Source of the DNA: Gymnogyps californianus
Taxonomy: Eukaryota > Chordata > Aves > Accipitriformes > Cathartidae
Direction: 5' to 3'
Assembly: GCF_018139145.2 (NCBI RefSeq)
Contig: NC_059487.1
Span: 8,391,792 to 8,455,791, forward strand
Length of the DNA stretch: 64,000 bases
Part shown: positions 23,701 through 52,336 of the stretch, one piece after another
How positions within the stretch are numbered: the first letter of the stretch is position 1
Layout of the letters: the number at the start of each line of letters is the position of its first letter
Notes under the pieces: model-generated
Told to the model about the DNA's origin: nothing
Database searches by the model: none
What the model saw: the letters and a program-made list of their open reading frames with translations, nothing else
Program-made: the position numbers and the translations under genes

Positions 23701-26700
23701 GAACACGTGTTTTAAAGCAGCTCTATAAAAAGAGCGAGTAGAAGGGAAAATGGACTCATCATGTCTGATGAAGATGGCTCAAAAGTTTGCTTCCTTTTTC
23801 TTTCCAAAACTCCTGCTTGGGCTTTTTTTCCCAAAAGAAACTTCAGCTTTGGCTATCCTGAAACATTCTTTGGTGAGTGGAGAGCTAATGAAGTAAGACC
23901 ACATAACAGAATAGATGTTGAGCAATAGAGAGGGGGAAGGGACTTACAGACAAACCATTTGACATTTACTCTCCCCTCCCCATCAAGGTACCGCAGGGCT
24001 TTCTAGACATGTCAGGGCAAAGCCACCAACAACCTGGTTCAAGAGGCAGAAAATTAGGACAGGATCCACATTTCTGAAAACCCTTTGTAAGCTTTATTTA
24101 AAAGGAGATAAGGATGAAAAAAGCGACAAGATGCGTGACAGATATAAAATGATGAGAATCTAGCTTATCTCTTTTATCTTCCACGTCATCTTCTGCTCCT
24201 TGCTTTTTTGTTACAAAAATGTGGGAGACATGGGGGAAAAAGTAAAGGCACAAGCACCAAGGACGTAGCACCAAGAAGGGAGGACTAGGAAGAAGATGCT
24301 CAATAAAGGCTAAAAAAGTCTCTTTCCTAGCACAGGCTGAGCGTGCTGGCTCTGCTCCAACAAAGCACTTAAGCATGCGCCTAACTTAAATCTGACTTCA
24401 CTGGGGCTCTTCACAGGCTTAAAAGTTAAACACATTCTCCAGCAATCTGCTACAGCAAGACCAGAGAAAATTAGAAGCTATTAAGGGACCTGAATCGTGG
24501 TCAACAGCAAGGTTAGCATGCTTTTGGAAAGCACCCTAGCCAAAGATTAATGCAATATGGCAATTTCCACTGACTTAGGAAAACTCTAAGCCATCAGAAA
24601 AAGCTTCTTAAATATAAAATAACATGTAAAAAAATTTAGATATTAAGAATATCACTATCAAATTCTTTTCACCTTCTTTCAGCTCAAGGTAGGCAGAGGT
24701 TGAAGCAGACACATATTTACAGGTATGTGCAGAACTGGAACTCCCTTGTTTCAGTGTAAGCTGGTGCCAGCTTGAAAAAAATATTGAATTCACTGTGCTT
24801 TTTCTTGATGTAGGAAACACTGTCCTGTAGGTAAAGTACCGACCTCAAATGCCTAACGGCCAATTCCCACAAACAGCAAGGTAAGCCACAAATAGCTCCT
24901 ACAATTCTGGCAAGACACTACAAAGGCTGGTATTTGGCAAAGGAGTAAGAGCATGTCCCACTGCATATCTCTGTCGGGTTTGTTTCCCTCGTTAAAACTG
25001 GCATAACTTAACACTGTTCCTCTACATCGCATCTGCCTGGTAGTGCCACGGGGAACTCCGGTATCAGGGCTCTGAAGCAGCGCTAAGATAAAGCATTCAG
25101 AGCAGCCCGTCCCTCGGTCAGACTGTTTGCCCGAGACCGATGGGCACGGCCGCACTCACCGGCTGCTTTTCCTGCTCCGAGTCCTTGTACGACTCTAGGG
25201 TGAACCACAGACGGCACTGGCGTCTCATAGAGCAGCTGATGACACTTTCTGGCTTAAAAATTCTTACTCTAATGATAGTGGAAAAAACCTTAAATTTTAA
25301 ATCCAAAGCACTGCAAGAAGTTGTAAGAGTAAAGAAAAGGCATATTTAAGCATATACTCCCTACATACACACACAGAGCTTAATTACAACAAAGCAAGAA
25401 GCAAACAACAATTAGTCTTTATTAACAATTAAAATCTCACTGCAGTGCTGGTTTTCCCCCTAGCAAGTTAATGCCTGTACAGTGAGAAAGTCATGATAAA
25501 CAGGCTTTTAAAATTGAAATTGATTCAGGATAAATATGAAAAGCGGTTCCCACAAGAGGACTTAACAGTTGAACTGAGCAGCATTTGCACCTTACTCAGA
25601 CCCAAGCCTTGTAAAGCTTGCTAGCTCCCTCTACCGCCTTCACCCTACGAGCCGAGCCAAAAGCTCGCTCCACACCCACGGAGAGCACTGGCAGGTGAGG
25701 GGTTTTTACTGGAAGTGGCCAGCACGTTTGGTACAAGGATGGCTCACAGACCCTCTGCAGGAAGCCGTAAGGGGCAGCCGCATGGCGATCTCCTGCTCAA
25801 ACCCATCTCCTCCCTGAGCACTGCTTCAGCCACCTCCAGCAGCACTGCTCCAAGGAACAGCACTTATTTTATGGCCAGTCCACTTATTTTATTTATTATC
25901 CCTTCATATCTTTCTCTTAAGAGACACTGGTTCAGGACATAAACTGAGGGTCAGCAGGGATCAACTAAACACTTTGCCTTTACATTGCCAGAGTTAGGAT
26001 AAATACAGATAAGACATGGTTTCATTTCCCCACCTCATTTTTGAAGCACAAACAAGCAACCAGGTGGTGGGACAACCGGTCTCTTCCACTACGTAGTTTG
26101 TAGGTTGCATACACTGACAAAGCTACAACATGTAGATTCAATGGCAGCTGACTCTTAGGGCGTTATTTTTCCATACCACTCCCACTTGGTCGAGAGCGGA
26201 ACAGCAGTGCATTGGAGCGCTGACGTGTTCAAAGAGTGCAACTCCTAGGTGAGAAAATTTATAGTGAACCCCTTCTTTTTTTTAAAGCACCACCCAACTT
26301 CGTATGGCAAATGTTGTTAACACATGGCTCTTGCCAGCACAGCTCCCAGCGGAGCATGGCCCAGGTCAGGGTGGAATGCTCTAGCCCGTACAACTTGCAA
26401 AGCAAACCAGTTTCAAGGTTTTAAAATCGTTACTTGAAGTACGAAGGTTGGGGGAGGCCCCAAACATGCACCAACCATATCCTCCCGAACAGGGCAAGGG
26501 CACTCTTACAAGAGCTCTGAAAAACAGAGATAATCAAGCAGCACGCTATAATTATCAAGCATTGTTCCAATTCCCATTAACGTCTTTAGATACCAAGCTA
26601 TTTAAATAAACACACACACACGATGCTGACAAAGTATTCGTCGCATTGTCTTCACAGATACCCTCCGAGCTACCAAAGGATTGAGTAGTATTCCAGGCTA

Positions 26701-27342
26701 GAAGCCAGCAGCAAGTTTCACAAAGTTTCACAAAAGGTCATTCCCTTTTTCATTCCAAACCCAGGAAGAACCTTGTTTCACCACAACACTGAAGTGAATG
26801 CACAACGAGTACCTTCGGGCAATCCTCTGAAGTGGAGACACTTTACACTTGGAAAAGGCCAAAATTTCACAGCCTCGTTTTTATCCAGATTTGGAGAGAA
26901 GGTCAGCTTTTCACACTCCACTATTTGAGGGAAAACAGGTAAAATTTCAGGTTGTGAAGTTCTGCTTGAACTTGACAGACAGTGTAACGTGCAACTGTAT
27001 GGATCTGATTTCCTCAGGACTACAGCACATAAAGGTCATTGCAATGACAGAGCACCTTCAGACAGCACAGGTATCTAGAAATTCGTTTCAGCGGTTCCTT
27101 AGGATCATGTAACGTTACCAACTGCCAAGTCTATGGGAGTCTGAGGTTTAAACTAAAACTAAAGATTCTCTGTGGCACAGCAGCAGCAGCTGGATAAAGA
27201 CAATTGCCTTTCGCCACCAGTTTACATACTGTTAACTAAACGTGATCTGTAGGAAGATACTTCCAACAAATCAAGAATTCCATAAGGGATCAAAAATCTA
27301 AACATAAATACAATTAAAGCCTTCTAATATTAATGCACACTT
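23701..27342. other. AT-rich intergenic DNA downstream of UBE2V1
   Basis: No coding exon recognised. Several minus-strand AATAAA words occur (for example near 24088 and 25418), so alternative longer UBE2V1 3' ends are possible. Otherwise the stretch shows unique sequence and a short (CA)n run near 26610. Confidence 0.5.
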
Positions 27343-27348
27343 TTTATT
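27343..27348 (-). terminator. Candidate UBE2V1 poly(A) signal AATAAA
   Basis: Read on the minus strand the hexamer AATAAA is followed within about 10 bases by GTGTGC and then T-rich sequence, a plausible cleavage context. It would give a 3' UTR of about 1.65 kb. Other AATAAA words lie both upstream and downstream, so the site actually used is uncertain. Confidence 0.4.
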
Positions 27349-27527
27349 ATATTAAAATCAGGCAATGGTCTGATACAATAAAAAGGCTGCTTATGGAATA
27401 CTGTTATGTTAAACTTTAATTACAGAGGATGTTAAATCCTTACAACTAATATCTTCCTCAAAAGAGTTAATGGAAACATCAAATGTTCATTGACTTGATA
27501 GCTGCTGCTTTAAAATGTGTTTATTTT

Positions 27528-27567
27528 TACTTTTTTCTTTTTTTTTCTTTTTTTTTTTTTTCTTTTT
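27528..27567. repeat. T-rich tract (A-rich in UBE2V1 transcript)
   Basis: About 40 bases, nearly all T with a few C. On the minus strand it is an A-rich stretch inside the presumed UBE2V1 3' UTR. It could be a decayed retroposon tail or slippage product, and could cause internal oligo-dT priming in cDNA data. Confidence 0.7.
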
Positions 27568-28990
27568 TTACACAAACACTGAATTTTTCATAAAACTTAG
27601 GACACACTAGGTTGGTTGTATGTAAGCTTGCATCCACATTTCAGCAGTTAGTGGTCCGAAACAGTAAACCAGAAAAGGCAGTGATTTGCCAGGATGCAAA
27701 GCCAATAAAGGTCCTTAATCTGCTGTATGCACCACTTCCCCAAAATCTTCACTGAAGAGATTTCTCTTCTAAGACTTACAGAATCCTAATAAAATCTACT
27801 ACACTGATTTGATTTGTCTGTAGTCGTCACATCTTTAGAAGGGCCAAACGTAAGTGCAACATTTCGTTAGTTAACATTCTCGGGTCAATCCAAAGCACCA
27901 AAATACAACTATTTGAGCTGGAGTGTGTGTTCAGAATCTCTGTGTGCAGTTTCCCCATTACGGTTTGGCAGCAGAAGATTTCGGCAATCCTGGTAAATTA
28001 CTGCTCTTTTCACCACGTCAAAAGCCTATCTAATAACATCAGCCGTGGCCAGCTTGGCGGTGTGGCAGCAGTGCTGGAGGGACAGGGAAAATCCAAATTT
28101 GCGAGCAGAATAGATACTCTTGTTTCCCAGGCTGGTGAAGACTAAATTTGTTGCAAAACCAAAGTGATAAGCAGGAGGGAACAGGTCAAGTTATTGCCCC
28201 AACGCTTACCCCTGCTGGCCAGGGGTGAGAAGAGTCACAAAGAGGGGCAAAAAGAAAGCAGCACCCCCACTAAAAAGAGGGGAAGAGGGAGGAGATTAAA
28301 AGAACCCTGAATCCCTCACCCAAAGCCCACGTCACTGGTGAGGGGGACCAGGAAGAGAAATACAATCTATGCCTTGGCCAAAGGGAAGAAGGAAAGCTTG
28401 CCCCAGATTATCAGGGCATTTAAAAAAAATAATAAAAAACCAAAAACGACCACAGTCACATTCAGCCTTTACTAGAGATAGCACAAAGGGAGGGATGACT
28501 GAGGTTAGCACACATCCCCATTAGTAGTCCATAAAGCCCAGTGCAGTACTGGAAGCAAAAACCTTTGTGTCTACTCTAATAAATAGCCCTGAGCTTCGAC
28601 TCTATTGCAAAAGACAGAAAAAGAAAAAAAAAAAACAAAACTCAGGCCAGACACACAGCAAGGTGATTGTGGGATGTATGCTTTCACAGTTAAGTTAGAT
28701 GTGCCACACTGGTCTTGACAGTAATAAATTTAAATAGACTTTTCCTGATACCAGAAGTTCAGCTATGTGGACAGTGGTTACACGACAGGATTATTTGTTA
28801 TAGCACAACTTATATTTCAAATGAAAAAAAATTAGTATCATTTACAGTATCTCAAGAAAAACTTCCTTTGAATGGGAACTTCCTTTCCAGTATTTTGAGG
28901 TCTACAAGATGCATCTAGAAAATTTACTACTGTGGAAAATGAAGACAGCTTAAGTTGAATAAGGGGGGCATGTTTTGTTTTTTTTTTTAA

Positions 28991-45303
<16,313 letters not shown>

Positions 45304-45640
45304 CTTGCGCCGCTGCCGCTGGAGCCCCGCCCCCTCCCACACGTCAACGCAACGCGGGAAGTGCGGCTCCGAAGGCGCGGCGCGGGCGGGCGCGCTAAGG
45401 GGAGGCCGCGGCGGGGCGGGGCGGCTGCACAGAGAGCTCTATGGTGCACGCAGGGCGCCTCCGGAGCGCCGTCGCGCGGGCGGGCTGCCCGGGAGGGGCG
45501 GAGCCCCGGGGGGGGTCGGACCGGGGCTGCCGGCGAGGCGACGAGCCCCCCGGCCGGGGCAGCCCCGGGGCTGCCTCTGCCCCGCTCCGGCAGGCAACTC
45601 TGGGGAAAGCAACCCTAGCGAGCTCCCCGGGGAGCTCTGA

Positions 45641-47393
45641 AACACCAGCACGCTCTCAAGCATTTAACAGCCCATAAAATTCAAATGCAATTAATATGAA
45701 TAATTGGCGAACTATGTTCATTACGGCCAGAACACAAGCAGCATTAGCGCTCCTACTGCTTTACAAATATTCATAGTCGCCTTGTAATACTCTGACCCTG
45801 CTTCTGTATTTGCATCCCCAATCTCTTCCTGTGACGTTTGAGCGAGGGGAAGCCCCAGGACGCAGCGGAGCACCGAGCAGGGTAATTTAATTTGCTGCCT
45901 TTTGCTTGTCGCCCCCCAACATTTACAGACGTACAGTAACCTCCGCTCCAGCAGCACACAGCCCGACACTGGTGTGCGGGAACATGCAAACGGGGGGTAA
46001 GGGGCTTCAGCCTGGTGGGATTACAGTCCAGGACCAGAGCGCAGCAGCACACAGACAGGTACACGGTGTGAGGGCAGGGGCTGGGACACCCTCTCGTCAG
46101 AACGTAGGACATGAAGCACATCCACATATTGCTTATTGTGTTTCAGGAGGTTGCTGCTGTCTGATACATTGCAATGAAAAATATTTTCAGGCCTAAACTA
46201 GCTGATAGGAATTTAGAAGAGACTTAAGGAACATCAGGAAGATCTACAATGCTGTGTTTTAATCAACAGCACATCTTCCCTTATCCCTCTCCAGTTAATA
46301 CAGTAATAAGAAAGAAAAAGAAACAAGGAGGGTAATGAATTCTCCTTTGTCTTGCAACACATATTGCAAAAATTGTGCCCCAAGAGATCATATGAAAATT
46401 TGCATAAACAATTACAAAGCAAAATGTTTGAGAGACCCATTGCATTTTAAGCCATTTACTCAGTTAAGTCAACTTTAATGTACTCAGCTTTTAGCAGCAA
46501 ACAGAGCCAAGGTACTGGTTCTATCAATTATTCTTTGAAGCTACTTCAAAACAGCAACATTGGTCTTACTGGTTGGATTTTATTTCATTTAATTCTAATG
46601 CCGCGTTTTAGACATGGCTGAGAGCGGCAATAGATGAAGACGACAGTAAAGCAGCTAGGTGGCATAACAGCTCCGTAAACCTGGCTGAGAGATGGGGAAC
46701 CAGCCCGCGGGAGAGTCCCTGCTGCTGCTCTTGCTGAGCTCCCCAGGCTAGTGATGTTTGACAGCAAGCAGCCAGAGTCCCTCTCGCTCCGGCAGGATAG
46801 TCGGTAGCTTTGGGGGGCAAGGTGGGGGACTAGTCGAACCCCCTACCAACCAGAGCTCCCCTTCCACTTTCTAGGCCTGCTGCTAGTCAAGTTGCAGGAG
46901 GACTACTGACAGACAGACACTCAGACACTGCACCTGAGCCAAAACCTCCTAGTTTGGTCCTATCTCATACAGGCAGGTCTGCTGATGCCGACCCTGCTGT
47001 CTTGTGCAAACAGCTGTGGGCCAAACCAGTTCTTGAGCTTTTTTTTTTTCTTTTTAAATAGTACAGAACAAAACCACGCCAGAAAGACACACTTCTGTCA
47101 ATGCACTTGTGGTCTGTAGGCTGGCTTAAAGAGTTCCCCCTTTCCTTGTGCGGTGCGACTGCCTCACGTTTGTTCCAGCAAACGCTAGCTCTGAGCAGGG
47201 TTTCTCCTTGTTTGTCCCCAGTATTTCACAGAGGCAGCAGACAGGTCAAGGCTGCAGACGAGCGGAAAGAACACAGATAACTTGATCCAGCAGCAAAACG
47301 AAACAAAATTGGAGAAGTCAAAAGACATCAGAAAGCTGAGCAGTTTGAAATACGTCCATGGGAACTTCAAGGCAAACACCAAACCCAAGCACA
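45641..47393. other. Intergenic DNA between UBE2V1 and PEDS1
   Basis: No exon recognised. Moderately AT-rich unique sequence with a T-run at about 47040. It would be intronic in a PEDS1-UBE2V1 read-through transcript. Confidence 0.6.
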
Positions 47394-47967
47394 CGTCCTG
47401 GTTTCAGCTGGGATAGAGTTAATTTTCTTCCTAGCAGTTGGTATGGTGCTGTGTTTTGGATTTAATATGAGAATAATGTTGATAACACCTTGATGTTTTC
47501 AGTCGTTGCTAAGTAGTGTTTATCCTAAGTCAAGGACTTTTCAGCTTCTCATGCCCAGCCAGCAGGAAGGCTGGAGGGGCACAAGAAGTTGGGAGGGGAC
47601 ACAGCCAGGACATCTGACCCAAACTGGCCAGAGGAATATTCCATACCATATGACATCATGCCCAGTATATAAACTGGGGGGAGTTGGCCAGGGGTGGATC
47701 ACTGCTCAGGGACTGTCTGGGCATCGGTCAGTGGGTGGTGAGCAATTGCATTGTGCATCACTGGTCTTTTCTTGGGTTTTATTTCTCTCTTTTTTAAATC
47801 TTCCTTTTCATTACAATTATATTTTATTTTAGTTATTAAACTGTTCTTATCTCAATCCACGAGTTTTACTTTTTTCCCCCGATTCTCCTCCCCAGCCCAC
47901 TGTGGGGGAGAGGAGTGAGCGAGCAGCTGCGTAGTGCTTAGCTGCCGGCTGGGGTTAAACCACAACA
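47394..47967 (+). mobile_element. Family A solo LTR, copy A2
   Basis: 574-bp LTR starting CGTCCTGGTTTCAGCTGG and ending GGTTAAACCACAACA. The flanking 5-mers are GCACA (47389-47393) and GCCCA (47968-47972), a target duplication with one mismatch. A TATATAAA box is at 47666-47673. It is antisense to both neighbouring genes, has no internal viral sequence, and forms the left half of a tail-to-tail pair with A3. Confidence 0.9.
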
Positions 47968-48071
47968 GCCCATCCGGCTGTCCTGAAGACTGGCTTAAGA
48001 AAAGGCCAAGCAGGATTTTAAGGCACTTTGTAGTAATTTCCCTCAGTTTACCACAGTGCAATGCTTCCCTT

Positions 48072-48401
48072 TGTCATGGTTTAACCCCAGCCGGCAACTA
48101 AGCACCACGCAGCCGCTCGCTCACTCCCCGCATCCAGTGGGATGGGGGAGAGAATCAAAAAAAGCACTCGTGGGTTGAGATAAAGACAGTTTAATAGGAC
48201 AGAAAGGAAGGAAAATAATGATAATGATAATAATGAAATGACAATAACAATACTAAAAGAATTAGACTATACAAAACAAGTGATGAACAATGCAATTGCT
48301 CACCACTTGCCGACTGATGCCGTCAGTTCCCAGCAGCGATCCGCCCCCCCATCTTAGCTACTAAGAAGAAAATTAACTCTATCCCAGCTGAAACCAGGAC
48401 A
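48072..48401 (-). mobile_element. Family A solo LTR, copy A3, internally deleted
   Basis: 330 bp, flanked by perfect 5-bp duplications CCCTT (48067-48071 and 48402-48406). Both LTR ends are intact (5' end TGTCCTGGTTTCAGCTGG on the minus strand), but about 240 bp of the middle, including the TATA region, is missing compared with A2, A4 and A5. The gap falls shortly after the TTCTTAGTAGCTAAGATG segment. It is the right half of the first inverted pair. Confidence 0.9.
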
Positions 48402-48406
48402 CCCTT

Positions 48407-51400
48407 GCAGACAAGTCCCCAAACAGCTCTGCTTGTAGGACCTCTGCAACGCCACATATACACATAAAGAAATACATCCTCCTGCTAGGCCCTCGCATGA
48501 CCACGAGTAGCCGGCTTGTTCGAGGGCAACTACAGACTTAGCAGAAGTTGAAGGCCTGAAAGACCTTCTCCTGAAGGTCCAGGGAGCAGGAGACTGACCA
48601 CATTTTTCTGTGGAGGTGAGAGACTGAAATCAAATAGCTTCTAAAAGCATTTAAACTGAAATGCAGGCCATCTCTGTGGAGTTTAAAAGGAGTGCCTGCT
48701 TTAGCTCTAATCTGTTCCTAATCAACTTAAGACAAATTTATCTTAAGCCAGATTTACATCTGTTAAGAAGGATCCACGTAGCCTTTTGCTCCAGAATTGC
48801 TGTATTGGTTTTACGGAAGCCACTACTTGAAATAGGTGGAAGTGTTTCCAGAAACCAACTGAAGACCAAAGAACAAGCCAATTCATACAGGTATTCATTA
48901 ACCCTCCTCCAAGGAGTAGGAAGCTTCAAGATACGCCTCAACTCACAGTAGTGACGGAAAGATCAAGGATTACAAAACCAGAACTTGCTCACAGGCCATG
49001 CCCCTTGCTGCTGTCTTATGAGCAGTGACATGAATACGGGACCCTGGGAGATGCCAGCCATGTCGGACGCATTGAGTCGCTCTGAGCAAGAGCTGCCTCA
49101 GGAGTCAAGCACAGCATCAGCATGTAAAACAGCATCCAGAGATTAACTGCTGTCCCAGTTTCTCATAATTAAGCAAGATTAAGAGATAGGTAGTCCCAGC
49201 AGCCACCAGTATTAGTAGCTCAGATTTGTTTCCAATAAGACTATAGATCAAGTGGCTGAGAGCGGTTTGGGCAACAGCAATTGCCTTTAACAGCACTCTT
49301 GAAGTACGAGTTCTAATAATTTATGCACTTCAAATCTATTTGTTATATACACTGCACCACTGCTCTTCACTTGGCATTTAAATTTGCAGTTAGAGATGAG
49401 ATCTCAAAGGACTTAGTGCTTAAGGCTGTTTTACACAGGAGTCCTGAGCATCCACCCAGTTCTGTCCTGGGCTTTGACGCTAGTTTACTTAACTCAAACT
49501 GGGGTGAGGGTGAGGGAAAGGGGAAGAAAGGGATGAGGGCAGGAGGGACAGACAACCAAGGACTACAAATCTGTTGGAATATGGATTATAGCAGTCTCAA
49601 GGTAGAAGCAGGCGTGAATTTAAACTTTTGTCAAGATGGCAGAAATAACTACTGCAGTTCTTTGTACTCACAGCAATAGATGTTGTTTCCTAAGCACTCC
49701 TACACCTCTAAAACTGCAGGACACTGACACTGGAAGGGGAGAAGAGGAAGGAGAAGCATTCTTTGCTCTGGACACACGGTAGTTTGCATCCCCACCTCAC
49801 CAGCATTCAGCATATATTCAGTTCAACACCTGTCACACCTGTTATGCCAAAGAAATATAAAATATGTTTCAGCCACAAATAGCGAATATTAACAGATCTA
49901 ACTTCACTGATTCAGAGTACTGATCGCCACACTGACTTCCACGATAGCGGAAGTTACCTTTCCTCCCACCCAACTTTATATTCACATCTCAATTTTTTAA
50001 TATAAAGCTAAACAGTCAGTGCCTGGAAATTAAAACAAGTAGAGATAAAACTACTTCTAGGTGCAACTTTGAGCCAACAGGTTTGGTACAGAATCGCACC
50101 TCTTAAACACCCAGATCTGGGAGAAGTAGGCAATAATTAACAAAGAACCTGCCAGCTTGCAATCTTCCCTAACCAAGCCTGCAACCTCCTGGCTGCTCCC
50201 CTGGTGCTCTGTGTTCTTACACACGGTGTGTTCTTATACATGGCCTTCTTTGCCAAGGCTTTTGATGGCGTTTGTGGGAGAAAAAGGGGAAAACCTGTTC
50301 TTTGCACCAAAGATAGTATGAAATCACACACTTGTCTTCCACAATAGCAGCATTAAAGGAGTATTCCTCTCTCTTCCTCCAATTTCAACTAAATGCATTT
50401 TGAGACTCCTACTAAAGTGGAAGTATTCTTTACTGTGTCAAAGCTACACGGAGACCTGATATTGACTGTGACAACTGGAATAGACAATAGTTTCATGTAA
50501 TGGTATAAAGTTCTCCAAGGGTCTGAATCATTTAAACACATTAAATATTTTGTAACCAAGGTACTAACTGCAATTTTAATCTGCAGAACCCAGCTCAGAC
50601 ACTTCTCCATTCAGCAGCTTCCACTGAGGCAGAGTTGCCAGGTCCCAACCTTTCAGAAGTTGTGGTCCATCATATTTGAAGAAGTTGAGATCAAGGTCAG
50701 TCTAAACCTATGACTCAAAAACACCTTACCATGATCTTCAGGAAAAGACAGTTCGAATTCAACACAATTTACAACTAGGGAAGGGAAAACAGTCTTAGAT
50801 TTGACCATCAGTAAGCTTTCATTTAGGAAAGAATTAAACAAGATCCAAGTGACATTAACTTGATAAAGTGCCTGTTGGATGTTCTTAGGGGAACTTCTTC
50901 CCCCGCAATCCAGCAGAGTTACTCCTTAGCATTCAAAGCAGAATCACTTGCACTTCTTGAAAGGTGTTGAACTCTGGCATAATATAGTGCCAAGCTCCTG
51001 CAATGCTGACAAACAATTGATCACTTCAACCTAAACAAGGACTTAACAGGCTGCAAAGTGTTTCAGGTGGCTGGAATAGCACGAAGCATTTTGCAACCAG
51101 TGATCAAGTTCTTGGACTAAGTGCTGACAATGCATGAATGAAGAACAGCAACAAGACTTAACAAACATGATTAGTATTATCCAACTGCTTTGTTATAAAT
51201 ATATTATATACATTCAAACATCACATTAAAATATTATTCCATTACACCAGAAGAGATTAAGGCTTTATATTATTTACAGAAACAAGCAAGCACCTTAAAA
51301 AAAAAAAGAACAAAACACCAGTCATTGACATTTCCCTTCTAACATTACAAGTTTGATACCTTGAGCTCTTGAATACAGCTATTTGCAATGTGCCCAATGC
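48407..51400. other. Intergenic DNA downstream of PEDS1
   Basis: AT-rich unique sequence, no exon, RNA gene or known repeat recognised. Confidence 0.6.
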
Positions 51401-52214
51401 TAGAACTATTTTAAACATTTATTGTCAGGGTAGGAAACACTTAATAGAAGACTCATCAGTGAGCACTCCACACGAACAAACGTGAGCATGTGTTGTACTG
51501 GGTGCCCTCCCTCTTCTCAGAGGCTTGTTAAGTTGAAGGCTTACGCAGAAACGGTTTGCTCAATTCCATGTAGAGAGTAGAACAATTTTATTTTAAGGGA
51601 AACTGAAGACACTTGAGGATTCGTGGCCCACTGGTGGAGTGGGATTCTCGAAGTCTGTTCCACGTTACATCAATTAGATTTAACACGATAGCGAAGATAG
51701 AGCTGTAAGTTTATCAATCACTAAGTGCATCGAACAGTGATGATTTTATAGGCTTCCATTACTCTGACACACTGTTTTCATGCAGTGTATTTGGACTCAA
51801 ACATGAAGTGACAAACTGTTGTCACCATTCTCCCTATAGGTCTTAGGCAACAAGCTATTTCTGAAGTGTTAAATAATGTTGATACAACACGTTTACTATG
51901 CCACCATGTACCAATGGAGTGACTGTCCTGCCTTCTGGCTTGCCCGATAGCCTTATGAGATACAGTGATGAAGTATTTTCTAAGATGTAAGCAGACATGG
52001 CTAAACGAAAAGGTGCTCAGTAAGAGTAACCATCTTCATTTCAAGTATTGTTTTAAGAATTAGTTCTTTTCATTACAGTCTGTGTTAGCACTTTTTAGTT
52101 TGTGCTTTAGAGTCTGTTATTTCTTTGCAGGTCTTGAATTTGGCTGATGGCTTTTTTTTTTTTTTTTAAAAAAACATTGGCAACAAGTTAAGGATTGCAG
52201 AAGGCTGGCAAAAG
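51400..52214 (-). other. Probable PEDS1 3' untranslated region
   Basis: Contiguous with the stop codon at 52215-52217 on the minus strand. It contains a T-run (52152-52169 on the plus strand) and two candidate AATAAA signals. The 3' limit is uncertain. Confidence 0.4.
51418..51423 (-). terminator. Candidate PEDS1 poly(A) signal AATAAA
   Basis: AATAAA on the minus strand about 800 nt after the stop codon. A second AATAAA lies at 51587-51592. Either could be used. No transcript evidence is visible. Confidence 0.3.
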
Positions 52215-52336
52215 TTATTTAATTTTCTGAGCCCATTTCATGTCATCTGCTCTTGGCTTCTCCCCAGTAACTCCTTGGATAATGTTCTCCAAACACCTCC
52301 AGAATCTTATCTTCTCTAATGGATAGTTCAGCCAAC
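52215..52336 (-). CDS. PEDS1: PEDS1 last coding exon with stop
   Basis: 122 nt, acceptor CTTAG. GT completes a Gly codon, followed by [20 protein letters not shown] and ending MKWAQKIK, then TAA. It is the cytosolic C-terminus, replaced in Kua-UEV read-through proteins. Confidence 0.96.

Larger units (their letters stand above)
27320..28990 (-). other. Probable UBE2V1 3' untranslated region
   Basis: The sequence follows the UBE2V1 stop codon on the minus strand without a recognisable splice signal and runs to the candidate poly(A) signal at 27343. It includes a long pyrimidine tract on the plus strand (27528-27567), which would be an A-rich tract in the RNA. The extent is inferred. Confidence 0.45.

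Noticed and set aside
47394..48401. Possible short provirus or palindromic element formed by A2 and A3
   Set aside because: LTRs are in opposite orientation with separate target duplications and a 104-bp spacer, so they are two solo LTRs.
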